From assembly GCF_021155775.2 (NCBI RefSeq), contig NC_060234.1, forward strand, positions 8,008,283 through 8,072,282: 64,000 nt of DNA, in the 5' to 3' direction. The first letter of the stretch is position 1, and the number at the start of each line of letters is the position of its first letter. The notes under the pieces were generated by a model, which saw only the letters and a program-made list of their open reading frames with translations, searched no databases and was not told the DNA's origin. A program made the translations under genes and the position numbers. Shown piece by piece: positions 10,941 to 22,302 of the stretch. The stretch comes from Neodiprion pinetum. Lineage: Eukaryota > Arthropoda > Insecta > Hymenoptera > Diprionidae.

Positions 10941-11271
10941 TGTGACGGAATGCCCTTCTTCCGTTACAATACAAATAAATAATTTTGTATATCGCCTTCA
11001 CCACATCTCCGTGTCAATGTTTAATAAAAGTACAAGAAGAAAGGAAACAGAATGTATAACCAGCTGACAAAATCATTTGAACTATTACTTCCTGTCGTGT
11101 ATATGGTAAAATCGTGATTGTTTGTATACAATGTGGATAATATGTGTAAAAGTAATATAAATATAGGTATAATATCAACTTATCACTAGTGATTCGAGTA
11201 TGATTTAGCTTCGTGTTGTCCAGTTTCGTCCGTTAATTTATTCGATTGCCCATATTGCTTTTCTGTAGTTT
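10941..11271 (-). repeat. 5' LTR of the gypsy element
   Basis: On the plus strand it begins TGTGACGGAATGCCC and ends near gtagttt, matching the split LTR at 1812-3257. It shows the empty target site of the DNA transposon found in the other LTR. Confidence 0.82.
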
Positions 11272-11773
11272 CCTTTACTATATATATTTTTTCTCTCTTC
11301 TTTTTTTTTGTGTGTAAATCTTCAATAAACAATTATTTTTTCGATAATGTCACTCTATTTTGAGATATATATATATAGGTCATTCCACCAATTATTGACT
11401 GAAGTTGTGCTGGGGGGTCTGAACTCTACATAACAAAAAAATTTTATTGAAAAGTACATAACAAAGAGAGCTTTCATGATTTTTTTCAAATTTTTTCGTC
11501 CAACCCTTTCGAAGATACAGTAGATCGAAAATTGCAAGATTTGCAATTGTTGAAATTAAATTTTCTGATTAGATTTATAAACTATAACTGCAGTAACCGT
11601 AACTAGTTTTCCTTCCAATAGGTAACATTTCACGATTCAAACTTTGTTTTCAAAATATTGGAGCTAAAATATGTATCCCCAACATTTGACGGCAAGTCCG
11701 ACAATAACATTCTATCTAAAGTCGAAAGCAGAATAGTGTATAATGTACTTCAAAGTAATTTGTCAATGGCTCT
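11272..11773. other. Spacer between gypsy and BEL elements
   Basis: AT-rich sequence with pyrimidine tracts and a short TA run near 11370. Nothing recognisable was found. Confidence 0.45.
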
Positions 11774-12225
11774 TGTTTCGAAAAAGTAGCGATGTATAAG
11801 CTGAAACTAAAATATTTCGTACTCATGATATTCTCGTATAACTCGCTATTTAAAATCATCCTTAAATATGTACTCAGGCTCACGTCCAATGTTTACCTGC
11901 CCGTCTCCACCTCAAATCTAGCCGCTTGCTCGTGTAGCGACTCAAAGTAAATCAGCTCTGTATCTGATGTCCCATTATCTACTGTTGCCAAATCATGTCT
12001 GTGTATAATCTATGTGTATTCTCGCTTTGTAAATCCCCAGTTGTCATTCTGTTCTCTAGCGATACATATCGTATCGCTTTGTATCTTTCTCTAATAAGGT
12101 ATTCTTTATTGATAATCAAATATAATCTATTTCAATCATTATCCCGCTTCCTCGCTATAGTCATTCATCACTAATTTGCGGATCCCACGTCAATGGTCCA
12201 GTCTCTATTGTTATCTCTCCAAACA
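11774..12225 (+). repeat. 5' LTR of the BEL/Pao element
   Basis: It runs TGTTTCGAAAAAG...CTCTCCAAACA and is homologous, in opposite orientation, to the solo LTR at 7813-8204. The downstream leader ttttTGGTCCTTCGAGCCGG is the sequence commonly seen just inside insect BEL/Pao LTRs. Confidence 0.85.
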
Positions 12226-12516
12226 TTTTTTGGTCCTTCGAGCCGGATCATTCGCGAATCGAGTCGAATCTTGAAAATCGTCACGATTTACGGGGAAACG
12301 AATTAGCCAGTGAGTGAAACGGAACTATCGCGTATGCGTCAAGTCGTGGAAATCCACATCCATCAAAGTGAACAGCTCACCATCAGTTAAGACTATCGTC
12401 AAAAATCATTCGCGTCCGTTAAATCCAAAAGTGCGGTATCCTCTGCAGTGACCGTAACTAGACCTTGTATGTAAACACTGGTGTGTCGAAGTGTGTACCT
12501 TCCCTTGTTTGTCAAA

Positions 12517-13590
12517 ATGACGATCGAAGAATACGTTGAACGTCAATCCAAACTTCTTTGGCGCATTTGTCGTGCGCTTGAAAACTTGCGCAAGCTCGGT
12601 GAAGCGAAAACAACCCTCGAGAAAGTACAATCGCGACTCGATGCGTTAAATTCAACTTGGCTAAAGTTCCAAGATATGTACGGGAAAGTCGATCAAATTA
12701 GAATCGCAGCAAAAGGTGGTCAACTCGACGTGATCAAAAGACTTTCGTATTTCGCGAAAGACTTACGGATAGTGAAAAGAGCAATACATGAATGCGAAGG
12801 GAGAGATGCTCGATCTACTCGAATCTCTCAAGCCTCTGTTTGCACCGATCGCGTCAATCGCTGCAACCCCCCAACTCACAACTGTATGAACATGAAAACG
12901 GCTACCACGCATCGAATTGCCTACTTTTTCGGACAATTACTCAGACTGAAAGTCTTTCCACGACTTCTTCACATCAATCGTTCGCGAAAATTCGTAATTC
13001 TCAAAAGTGGAAAAATTGCACCACCTCAAAACAAGTCTGACCGGTGAGCCGTCACAACTCATCAAAAACATCGCTCTTAACATTGAAAACTTCCGTCGAA
13101 CCTGGGAAACTCTCGTATCACGGTACGAAAACAAGAGACTTTTGACGGATTCTCACATCGCGACACTTTTCGCGATTCCTTGTGTCACGAAAAAATCGTC
13201 TTCGGAACTTACACAGCAATACCTGCAAAATTCTCGGTGAGCTCGAACTTTTCGTCAGTCTCGAGAATCATTGGGATCACATCATCGTGCACATGACGAT
13301 TCGCAAGCTCGAGCCAGCATCCGTCGAAGAATAGGGGAAAAGTGTGAGACACTCGAACCTCCCACGTTCGTGGAGCTTGAAGCTTTTCTCATCCGTCGCA
13401 TCCACATGCTCAAAGCCATGAAGCATGCTCGCATTCGTCGCAAAAAAGGTCAATCCCTCAGCCGACAAAGTCACATGCGGCGCAATGAAAAGAATAATGG
13501 TGTGCTTATTGCAAAGGCAATCACTATATCGCATTCTGCTCGATCTTTTGCGATAAATCTCTGGATCAAAAAAGAGAAGTAGTTCATTCG
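12517..13590 (+). pseudogene. BEL/Pao Gag region, frameshifted
   Basis: The ATG at 12517 begins a helical, charged protein (TIEEYVERQSKLLWRICRAL) of the insect BEL Gag N-terminal type. The next part, in other frames (13007-13240 and 13271-13582), has SRYENKRLLTDSHIATLFA and LEAFLIRRIHMLKAM, both typical of the DUF1759-like Gag domain. At least two frameshifts separate the pieces. Confidence 0.75.
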
Positions 13591-13739
13591 AAGAAACTCT
13601 GCTTCGACTGTCTCGGTCTGCATCAGCAGAAGGACTGTTGATCCAACAAGACATGTCGCGTGTGCAACGGTCGACATCACTCCTTGCTGCATCGAAATTC
13701 ATCCTCAATCTCAGCATCTGCCAGTAGTGGCACATCTCA

Positions 13740-14371
13740 CCAACAGGCTGCAGTAGCTCAACCTGCAGTAGCTCAACCTGCAGTTCAGCACGCACCCAGA
13801 TCGAATAGCGCATCTCAGATGAGCAACCACGCAGTTCAGCCTATGATGATTAAACGATCTCCAGTCCTTCTCCAGATCTCCAGATCTCGCCACAATGTAA
13901 TTGATCGCCTCGAATCCGGAAACTGGAGAAAGAATCATCGCTCGCTCTTTACTCGATCAAGGATCCGAAAGTACCTTCGTCACGGAATCGCTAGCGCAAC
14001 AATTGCGATTACCGCGACATCAAGCAACGATACCGATCATCGGCGTCGATGCTCAACAATCTGCAGTGACTCGCGGTATTGCGAGACTGCATTTGCAATC
14101 TCGTGTTCACACCTCGTTTTCATGTGGAGTAGAAGCGCTCGTTCTTCTCCATGACTCACGTCGTTTCTACCCTCGTTTCGACTTCTCGTCGAAGACTGGC
14201 CACATCTGCGAGGACTTGCGGGTCCAAGTTTCGCCCATCCCAGTCAAATCAACTTCATTCCCGGCGCTGACATATACAGCAACATCATCGCGCAAGGCGT
14301 TCGAAGAGGAACACCGGGAACTACAGTCGCGCAAGAGACTCAGTTCGGATGGATCCTCTCAGGCTGTATAA
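13740..14371 (+). pseudogene. BEL/Pao A17-type protease region
   Basis: The frame 13901-14371 contains ARSLLDQGSESTFVTESLAQ, the D-Q-G-S active site of the A17/DUF1758 protease family, then VDAQQSAVTRGIARL. It is preceded by a Gln/Ala/Pro-rich direct repeat (cagtagctcaacctg twice near 13750). Confidence 0.82.
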
Positions 14372-16235
14372 CGTCGGAAACAGCCAGCCTCCCTCATAGC
14401 GCAATCCAAGGCTTTCAATGCTCTCGATCACAAACTGCAGCAGTTCTGGGAGCAGGAAGAAGTATCGAAACCTTTCGCACTAACTTCCGAAGACAAGCGT
14501 TGTGAGCAACACTTCCGCGAAACGGTTTCGCGAAACACGTCCGGCTGCTACGTAGTTCAGCTACCGTTCGAACACAATCCGGTAGAGCTCGGCAACTCTC
14601 AACTTCCCGCGCATCAAATGCTCCTTCGGATGCAGAAGCGTCTCGGCAGTGATACGAAACTCAAGGAAGCTTACTCGAACTTCTTTCGTGAATATCGTGA
14701 CCTCGGACACATTCGTCGCGCTATCAGTGCACCTCAAGACAGTTCTCGCATTTTTTATCTTCCGCATCACGGCGTTGTTCGCGACAGCAGTTCTACAACG
14801 AAGTTACGTGTCGTATTCAATGAGCCAAAAAACCGATCTGGGACACTTTTTAATGACAATCTGCTCGTTCGTCCAAACGTGCAGACTGATCTTGCGGACG
14901 TTCTCGTACGCTGGCGACAATATCCTGTGTGTTCTCATCAGACACCAAATGTATCGATAAATTTTGGTCCACGAGGATGACCAAGATCTGCCACGAATCG
15001 TTTGGAGCGAAGAACCAGAGCTACCCATCGAAGATTATCAACTAACTACGGCAACGTGTGGTCTCGCAATTCGCGTAATTCATCAACTCGTTCAGAATGA
15101 AGATAAGCAGAATCCACTCGCAAGCCACATCATTTTCGACAACACTTATGTCGACGACATCCTCTCCGGAGCAAAGGATGTTCGTCAAGGTTGCGAGAAA
15201 ATCAACAAACTCAATCAGAGCGGGTGGCTTCGAACTTCAAAAGTGTAGTTAAAGCCATCCACAAATTCTCGTTGACATTTCTCGGAACAATCAAGAAATC
15301 GCAATGCATATCGATGAAAGTTCTCTTTTTCGGGCTCTCGGTCTCGCGTGGAGACCAGATATCGACGCATTTGCGTTGTCTCCGCAAGCTCATCAAGCTC
15401 GAGACAAGTTCACGAAACGAAGAGTCCTCTCTCAAACCGCGGAACTCTTCGATCCTCTCGGATGGCTCTCCGCAATCACGATCAGAGCAAATATTGTTAT
15501 GCAGGAATTGTGGTCACTCGGTCTCGACTGGGTCGAGCCGTTCTCCAATTCATTGTTATTGCGATGGATCGAAATTCCACAGAAACTCGAAGGTATCTCC
15601 TCTATCACAATCCCACGATCGATCGGGTGAAGTTCATCATCTCTCGGTATGGAAATCCACGGTTTCGCGGACGCTTCTCAAAGCGCATTAGGCACAGTGA
15701 TCTACGCGTGAACATACATAACACTCACGAAGTGCGCGTCTCACTAGTGTGCGTGAAAACTAAAGTAGCGCCGCTAAAGAAGGTAACAATTCCGCGCCTC
15801 AAACTCTGTGCTGCGATTCTTCTCGTCAGGCTGATGTGTCAGGTGAAAACGACTCTCAGCCTCGAAAACACCCCGGTTTGTCTGTGCACGGATTCCACAG
15901 TCGTGCTCGCGCAAATCAATAGTCACCCATCACGGTGGAAAGAGTTCGTTCGTAATCGCGTCACAGAAATCCAAGAACTCGCGCGCACTTGTTGGCATCA
16001 CGTCCCGGGTTTCGAAAACCTCTTCAATCACGCGTCTCGCGGTGCATCTCCAGCTCAACTCCGAAATTCGGAGCTTTGGACCTTCGAACCATACTGGCTC
16101 TCGAAACCAGCAGTGAATTGGCTATCCGCATCTCGGCTACTAGAGGAAAACGTCTCTTTTGAGGAAAGAAAAGGGCTGTTGACTCATATCGCAATATCGA
16201 AGTTACCACGAGTTTGGGATCTCGTCGATCGCTAG
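14372..16235 (+). pseudogene. BEL/Pao RT and RNase H region, broken
   Basis: Pieces in several frames include KLRVVFNEPKN (RT entry), NTYVDDILSGAKDV (catalytic YVDD, near 15145), DPLGWLSAITIRANIVMQ, and VCLCTDSTVVLAQINSHPSR followed by HHVPGFENLFNHASRG (RNase H-like end). Coding stops at 16235 with RVWDLVDR, near where the integrase should begin. RT sequence upstream of the YVDD is shortened. Confidence 0.82.
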
Positions 16236-16740
16236 TCTGGATTATCGGCTCTCCTCAAGGTCACAACATTGTGTTAAACGCGCAACTAAGCAGTTCCTCG
16301 CGAGAACAACATTGAATAACGTAAACACATAAGCAATTTTGGACCGATCTCGACTCTGGAATTGAGGGAGGAAACCAGTTTAGACCGATCGAAAAATCGT
16401 CTTTTTTTTATTGCATGAATCGTTAGTATAACTATTCAAGAATATGTGGTCAAAATTTCAAAGCAAAATTCCCATTAGTTCGAATGCAATGAGCACTTAA
16501 GTGACCGCCCGTCGGTTCTGTGAAGAAGCGCACGGTAATTATAACGGAGCGGTCGCCCAGGCCCTTCTTTTCCAGCTAACTGCCTCAATACCGCTGTGCT
16601 ATTGAATAATAGAAAGAGGGGAGTTTCAGCAGATGTTCTTGTTTGGCATTGGGTAGAACATTCTCGGACGTTTACGATATTTCGACAGAGCGTCGAGTCT
16701 GGTTAGTTGAGCTCCGGCTTTCTTACCGAGAGTTTTCAAA
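16236..16740 (+). other. Junction and probable 5' part of a Mutator-like element
   Basis: No gene is seen. The region carries the leader of the downstream transposase fragment and two related short blocks (tttggaccgatc near 16338, tttagaccgatcgaaaa near 16379). The exact boundary with the BEL element was not determined. Confidence 0.35.
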
Positions 16741-17130
16741 ATGTCCTCGTATCCGAAAGGTTCTCATGAATCTTACGAACGACGAAGTAGACCACGTAAA
16801 AGATCATTTTATGGAAATCAAAACACCAAGAGTGAGTCGAGTGTCAGTGAAGAAGGTGGAGCAAGTACGAGCAAAAGAAAACTTTCGACTGCTACTATTG
16901 AGAATGTGGTTGTGAATCCTATACATTGTTATAGGATCATCGAATTTTTCACAGTATTCACTGCTTTGTCGGACATTCTTATTTGCGGAAATTGTAAACA
17001 AAAAGTAAAATTTCAACAAACTCAAAAACGTGGCCTTGGTTTCAAGCTTGTTGTCGATTGCCACTGTGGATCGAAACAAATTAATTCAGGTCCTTTAATC
17101 AACACTAGATTTGAGATAAATCGTAGGGCG
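16741..17130 (+). pseudogene. Mutator-like transposase, N-terminal fragment
   Basis: The ORF from ATG 16741 starts with a basic region (SRPRKRSFYGN) and then has ILICGNCKQKVKF, RGLGFKLVVDCHCGSK and TRFEINRR. This arrangement (CxxC, R-G-L-G-F-K-L-V-V-x-C-x-C, N-R-R) is the start of the arthropod Mutator-like transposase domain. Homology stops right after NRR, where the second gypsy element begins, so only the first ~130 residues remain, without the catalytic part. Confidence 0.7.
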
Positions 17131-17205
17131 TGGTCAAGCGGATTAGCCCGATTTCTTATGTCGTTTGATCCCGCCGTGTCTACTTCACGCTGCGGTACCG
17201 TCGGT

Positions 17206-18235
17206 TTATTTACCTCGGAATTGATTTGGCTCTAACCTCTCCATGTTGGTGTTGTCGATCGGTCTTCGAGAGCTATTCTGTCGCGTCGCGTTTTGCGTGA
17301 ATTGTCGCTGTGCATTTGATCTCCCCCCAGATTGCATTTCGTCTAGGAAACCCAACAAGGTGTCTATGTCACGGATGTTCCGGCATCCAGCCACCTCAAC
17401 TGTGCTATCCTTAATATGCCTGATTAGCTTCCTTACGATTTCGGTTTCGGGAATCTGCGGAATGAGACCAGTTGCGACTGCGAATTTTCTGCTTGCGTAC
17501 TCTGACCAGCTGATACGCGTTTCTGGTACGTAGTATCCGGATTCTAAATCGCGTGTTACTTCCCTTTGGGCATCTTCGCCCCAGTATCGACTTACGAACC
17601 TATCCTTAAAATCGCGCCACGTGCGTATTACTTGCTTCCGCGCATTTCACCAATCTTTTGCCTCATTTACAAGGCTTTGGTTCATTAAGAACAAGACAGA
17701 ATTTTTGTCGATGTTAGTAAATTCAAAGTATTCTTCCATTTCAAATATATAACCCATCGGTCTTTCGTCATTCCTACCCCCATAGCTAGGAAGCTTTGCA
17801 TGCCTTGCAATTGCGCTAGGTATATCCGTGAGATTTTCGTTTACATTTCCCTAACCTCAATTAATCGTGTCTGTTAGTTAGTTCTGTGAATCGTTCCTAC
17901 CTGTGCTCATGGCTCTGATTTATTTCTTCCCGTATCACTCTATACTGGACTACTTGTTGTCGTCTGAGTGTACTTTTACTATCTTCTATCTGCTTGGTGC
18001 AATCCGCCATCCCTGTTCCGACCCTGTTGTTTACAGTACGGACGTCTTTTCCTATTCTTGACACGCTTTCCCTGTCTTCGGCGGTAGTAGCTCTGAGCCT
18101 TTCCTCGCTCTCTTTGATTGCGTTTAACAATCGCGTTAATATATCATCATACTTATCTGGGCTAAATTGGTTACGTGTACTATGATGTGCCAAGGTCGGA
18201 GATTCGGCCTCAACATATCCTGTATCGTTTTCCAT
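17206..18235 (-). pseudogene. Gag-like region of a second gypsy element
   Basis: Frame 18235-17897 begins with ATG and gives an acidic, coiled-coil-like N terminus. The following part (about 17640-17206) contains a typical capsid sequence (TWRDFKDRFVSRYW, then ETEIVRKLIRHI). It lies directly downstream, in element orientation, of a lysine-tRNA primer site at 18480-18497. A stop or frame change separates the two parts, and pol is absent. Confidence 0.65.
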
Positions 18236-18479
18236 AGCGATTACGTCTACCGTTGTCTGTGAGTGTACACCGCGCCTGTTTCTCTGTCCGCCATTGTTAT
18301 ATTAGGTGACAAAATTTTAACAGGCACGAATGGCCGTAAGCTACAAATGATCCAAATCTGATTGAAGAATGATAACATGAGTGATCTCTATGTTCCAGGA
18401 CGAGACTAGTTCCGGAAATAATTGTTATATCAAGACTCTACTTTGCTTTGAATTTTCTTTTTATTGGCTAGTGGAGGCC

Positions 18480-18497
18480 CCACGTTGGGCGCCAAAT
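18480..18497 (-). promoter_or_regulatory. Primer-binding site of the second gypsy element
   Basis: The minus strand reads TGGCGCCCAACGTGGGGC next to the LTR, an 18-base match to the lysine-tRNA primer site used by Drosophila gypsy-type elements. This fixes both the LTR edge and the orientation. Confidence 0.85.
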
Positions 18498-19507
18498 ATA
18501 ACGTGTGCGGTTTTCTTGAGGTTTTTTCCGGTGAGAAAACCGCGCTATTGTGAAGTTCTTTTGCCTTAACCCTTGAAATTAAGGTAAATATAGATAATAT
18601 AAAGGACCACCTCTGATGGACAAGAGGAAGGTCGGTCTTTCCGACCCAAAAACACCCTGAATCAATTGACTAAACGGACTTAGGTGATACCAAAGCTGCC
18701 TTGGTTTATGAACAAGCGCCTCCTTATTATGCTTGTAACGGTCTTTTCGTGTTCGCGGTTTGTTGAGACTAGGATTCACTCCAATTGCGGAGCCCCTCGC
18801 AATTAACGAAAATATGCCGTTATCAATTTACTTTTATTGTTTTTTATTGTTTTTATTTAAAACGAAATTCCGGACGTTTGGTATGACCTAATGACATGTG
18901 TCTATAAATTAGAACCGAATAAATGAAGCGTATAAATATCAACGAAAATAATAAATAAACTGTATAAATAAAATGGGGACGGCGGACATCTAGGACGACA
19001 ACGATTCCATAAAAGGCACACTCATAAAATTACAAATAAAATCGTACAGGTCAGAATATATCTAAAAACTTATCATAAGCGTCATTGAGGATATTCTTCA
19101 GATCCCAGTCCCATTTCTTCGGTTGCGCTCACTAATTCCGTGCCCGGCCGAATTGAATCCCCTCGTCCGTCATATATCGGGGGTTCTTCCTGGATCGGGA
19201 ATCCGTATGCGTTTACTTCATTTTGGTCGGTTGTCTTTCTTCGTTCGTTATTATTCTTTCTTTAGAGTGCACTCTCATGACGATCAACCCTCATCCGTCG
19301 TCTCCCGCTTCTCTTCTCGATCGATTCTAACCCGTCGTCTCTCTTACACTTCTCGATCGAATCTCTAACCCGTCGTCTCTCGCTTACACCTTTCGATCGA
19401 TTGCTAACCCGTCGTATCACCGCTTAGGTGAAAGCCCCCCTCCCTACGGACCTACCTATCACTGGGTCCCGTAGTCGCTGCTTTGGCGGCTAAATTCAAC
19501 TGTTACA
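18497..19507 (-). repeat. Probable 5' LTR of the second gypsy element (~1.0 kb)
   Basis: The LTR starts next to the primer site with TATAACGTGTGC. A matching inverted hexamer end, GTTACA, occurs at 19502-19507, so the LTR would be about 1,011 bp. No second copy lies in the window, so the outer end is a guess. It contains a minisatellite at 19296-19427. Confidence 0.5.
19296..19427. repeat. 38-39-bp minisatellite, about 3.4 units
   Basis: Units start with cgtcgtctc and end with cgatcgattctaacc, at about 19296, 19333, 19371 and 19410 (partial). They show small length differences. The array lies within the presumed LTR. Confidence 0.75.
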
Positions 19508-19619
19508 TGCTCCCTTACTTTTAATAATGGATGAGAGATGGTTGTTTTATTTATAGATGAAAGATAGCTGTTTCGATTATGGATAAAGAGTGATTGTTTT
19601 AATCTCATACATGAACGGC

Positions 19620-20060
19620 GATCGACTTTGGAACCTTTCGTTCTGACTACCAGTGCTTCGAAATATGCAACTGGTTCTGTAGTTGACTATAAAAAAAACG
19701 GCACTGACCATCCAGTGGCATACGCATACAGAATTCTGAAAAAAAACGAAAGTTGATTACTCGGTATTCGATAAAGAATTTGTTGCCGTCATTTGATCCA
19801 TAAAACATTTGCGACCTTATTCATACGAAAGGACATTCACACTATAGTCACCGATCACGAGTCCCTACGATGGATCAAGAACGTAAAGGACACGACATCC
19901 TGACAACTACACTGGAGATTAGAGCTAAAATGGTATTTATATACCACTTTTGACGTCCCGGAATAAAACATCAACAAAAAAACAAAACTAAAACAATTTG
20001 TTCTTGCAGATCGCTTACACCGAAAAATCTACAGACTATCACCGAAGCACTGTTTTTGGT
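19620..20060 (+). pseudogene. Gypsy RT-RNase H junction fragment
   Basis: Plus-strand translation gives PFVLTTSASKYATGSVVDYK, then DHPVAYAYRILKKNES and IVTDHESLRWIKNV, in sequence with several stops. This is the start of the Ty3/gypsy RNase H domain (xLTTDASxxAxGAVL ... SRxLxxxExNY ... TDHxxLxxL). It is opposite in strand to the Gag region at 17.2-18.2 kb, so it comes from another insertion. Confidence 0.75.
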
Positions 20061-20160
20061 AAGGGACTCGGGTTCCCGATACGGACTGATACGATCAGAG
20101 GGAGGACCGCGACGTGAGGTGAGGTTGTCGTCTTTATGATATTGCGTTTGCGCTTACCTT

Positions 20161-20451
20161 TTAATCAGTGGTGCTCGTTTCTACCCCCGGCTCTGGACTG
20201 CTGTTTCGGATGATCCGTCCTTCCACCTCGGGTTCCGGAAGCGGTGAATACGCCCGAGGACTCGGGATGTGATTGTTAACCTCTAACTGGTTTTTGATGC
20301 CTCGGATGCGAGCGGCTTCTGCTGCCTCTCGGTTGCGACGGCGTCTTATGCTGATCAATTGACGACGTCGAGTGGATTTAGAATTGGCTTTCGGCATATT
20401 TACGACGGAATGGATGAGTATGGGTGAGTGAGAGGAGTGCACTGAGTTCAC
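20161..20451 (-). other. Unidentified basic 96-codon ORF
   Basis: The ORF has an Arg-rich centre (STRRRQLISIRRRRNREAAE) and a Pro/Glu-rich end. A possible splice donor (GTAAG) follows the stop. No domain is recognised and it lies among transposon debris, so it may be part of a retroelement leader or chance. Confidence 0.25.
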
Positions 20452-20530
20452 TTCAACTTTTTTTTCGTTTTCTAGCCTTTTGATTCAGAGAAATTATAAT
20501 ATTTATAGATAAGAATTCTACCGCTTAAGC

Positions 20531-20619
20531 TGCGAAGCCAATGCGACTGTTCGGTTCAAATACTGAATGCGAAGTGACGTTTCGGTCCGCTGCGGTTGAA
20601 CCGTCTGGCTTCGCAGGGG
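20531..20619. repeat. Imperfect inverted repeat
   Basis: ctgcgaagcca near 20530 pairs with tggcttcgcag near 20608, and inside this cggttcaa pairs with ttgaaccg. The stem-loop spans about 90 bp. It may be a small hairpin transposon end. Confidence 0.5.
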
Positions 20620-20707
20620 ATGGATCCCGATGCGTATGTCCAGTTCCCCCTCTATTGGTTTTGGGTGACACGTAGGCCCCCCTCTCGCTCGGACCGTCCG
20701 CTAGTGG

Positions 20708-22294
20708 TAGGGATGGGTATCGAATGCCGAAATATCGATATTTTTATGTCGATTTATCACAAAGCTATTATACGATGTTCCGATATATTGGTGCAAAAAT
20801 ATCGATATCACAAATATCGTATCGGAATTGTACAAAAAAAATATGCGATGGGAATATAAATAAAACATTACTATTGCCATTATAATATTTGCAAAGATAA
20901 CTAAATAACATTTTTATCCGTTTTATTTTTTTTTTGTTTCAATAAGTACATAGAATAATCAGTATTACTTGTAGAAACAATATTTCTATTCACTAGTGAT
21001 AATATCTATCGTATTTCATACCTGGGTTTCTTTTACAGTCTTGAAGTTTCCTTTCGATTTTTAGACTCTCGGATATATACGGAAAATTACAACATACACC
21101 AATTATCGGTTCGCAATTTATACTGCTATATTTTAGAATATAAATACATCATTTTTTTAACATTTTTTCCCCTTTCGAATGATTGCTAAGACGAATTAGT
21201 CATCATACTTGTTGAATGGATATACATTTCTATTCATTAGCACCCTTTCTCTCGATCGTATTATTTTATTCGGCATTTTTTTCCATTTCGAAATATCCTT
21301 TCGATTTTTTTGAGTCGTGGATATAGATGGAAAAATATTACATACATCTATTAAGACATATTCTCACAATGTCAATCAAATTCGTTTGCAATTTATACTG
21401 CTATAGTTTAGAATATGAATAGATCATTATTTTTTTTATCGAATAATTGCTCAGTCTATTCATTAGCGAGATTTCTCTCGATCGTATATTTTTTCCACAT
21501 AATTTCTCCACATACTTGTTGTGCAACTGTTCGAAACAATGACTTGCAGACAGTGTTGACGCTGTGCCACTTTGCCATCTTGTGTGAAATGACGCCGAAC
21601 TTTAAATTTCAAAAGGGCCATCTTGGGTCACTTCTCCTTGAGATCGAAACAAAACATTTTTTCATCAAGGCGAGGCTCACTACGCACGATAAAAAGCTAG
21701 AGTGCGAGAGAGCTGATGCAATGCGGTTCGTACAAGACCGATACAGAGGGTTTAGCTAGGTGAACAAAACTCCGAAGAAATTTTGACGTATTTTTCTCGA
21801 AAACGCCTTGGTGGAATAAAACTAAGACCGTGTACCGAAACTCGCTTATGCGCGCATTCAGCGCAAAACAGTATAACGTGCTCTAATTTTTTGAGGTTAT
21901 GTTGTCCTTATCCTTCGTCTTGGTTCTCTCCAGCGATTTATATATCTAAGTATATTTTTTTATATTTAAAATGTTCTTACTATAAAATCTATACGGAGGG
22001 AAGCTTTCCGTGAAATAAGTTTTGTTGCGTTGCGGAGAGAGTCAAGTGTCTCTCACGCAATGGCGACTCCGACCGACGAACCGACCACGAGGCACACTGT
22101 TCTCCTTTTTCTGCTGTATTATCTCTCCATCCGTTCTGCGTATTATAAAAAAAAAAAGAATATCGAAGAAAATATCGATGAAAAAATATCGATATACGCT
22201 GATAGACCATGACCTATAATTCGATTCGATATTTTGGTATATCGAATTAACGATATCGATATATGTAATATCGAACTGATGTCGCCCGTCCCTA
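20708..22294. mobile_element. Non-autonomous hAT-type element, 1,587 bp
   Basis: Perfect 8-bp duplications GCTAGTGG flank the element (20700-20707 and 22295-22302). Its ends are TAGGGATGGG and, inverted, TAGGGACGGG. An 8-bp duplication with a central CTAG and TAGGGxGGG termini fit the hAT superfamily. The ends are rich in atcgatat palindromes. No transposase frame is seen. The interior contains a tandemly duplicated block of about 245 bp. Confidence 0.88.
20983..21470. repeat. ~245-bp tandem duplication inside the hAT element
   Basis: Blocks starting near 20983 and 21228 share in order tttctattcantag, cctttcgatttttnga, ggatatanangga, tttgcaatttatactgctata and agaatatnaatanatcat. A third partial copy starts near 21455 (tctattcattagcg, tctctcgatcgtat). 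Confidence 0.65.
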
Positions 22295-22302
22295 GCTAGT
22301 GG

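Larger units (their letters stand above)
1812..11271 (-). mobile_element. Decayed Ty3/gypsy LTR retrotransposon carrying nested insertions
   Basis: Read on the minus strand the element has a 5' LTR (11271-10941), a primer site (10938-10927), gag remnant (10646-10353), protease (9744-9365), RT (6711-6319), RNase H (around 5.6-6.0 kb), integrase (5180-4440) and a 3' LTR (3257-1812, interrupted). This is the standard Ty3/gypsy order. Frames are broken by stops and by at least three inserted transposons, so the copy is dead. Part of the protein between protease and RT appears lost or interrupted near 6720-7460. Identification rests on protein motifs and on the two related LTRs; the exact LTR edge at 3257/11271 is approximate. 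Confidence 0.88.
11774..16235 (+). mobile_element. BEL/Pao retrotransposon, 3'-truncated and mutated
   Basis: After the LTR come Gag-like, protease (A17 type), RT, RNase H and integrase-start regions, in BEL/Pao order and all on the plus strand. Repeated frame changes and stops occur, an RT segment appears deleted near 14960, and coding ends at 16235, so most of the integrase and the 3' LTR are missing. The solo copies at 1455 and 7813 show that the family was mobile after the neighbouring gypsy element arrived. Confidence 0.85.

Noticed and set aside
17206..20060. One single gypsy element spanning Gag (minus strand) and RNase H (plus strand)
   Set aside because: The two parts are on opposite strands and on opposite sides of the LTR and primer site, so they must be separate insertions.
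20550..20562. tRNA-derived SINE B box (ggttcaaatac)
   Set aside because: No matching A box at the right distance and no tRNA-like fold; the stretch is better explained as part of an inverted repeat.
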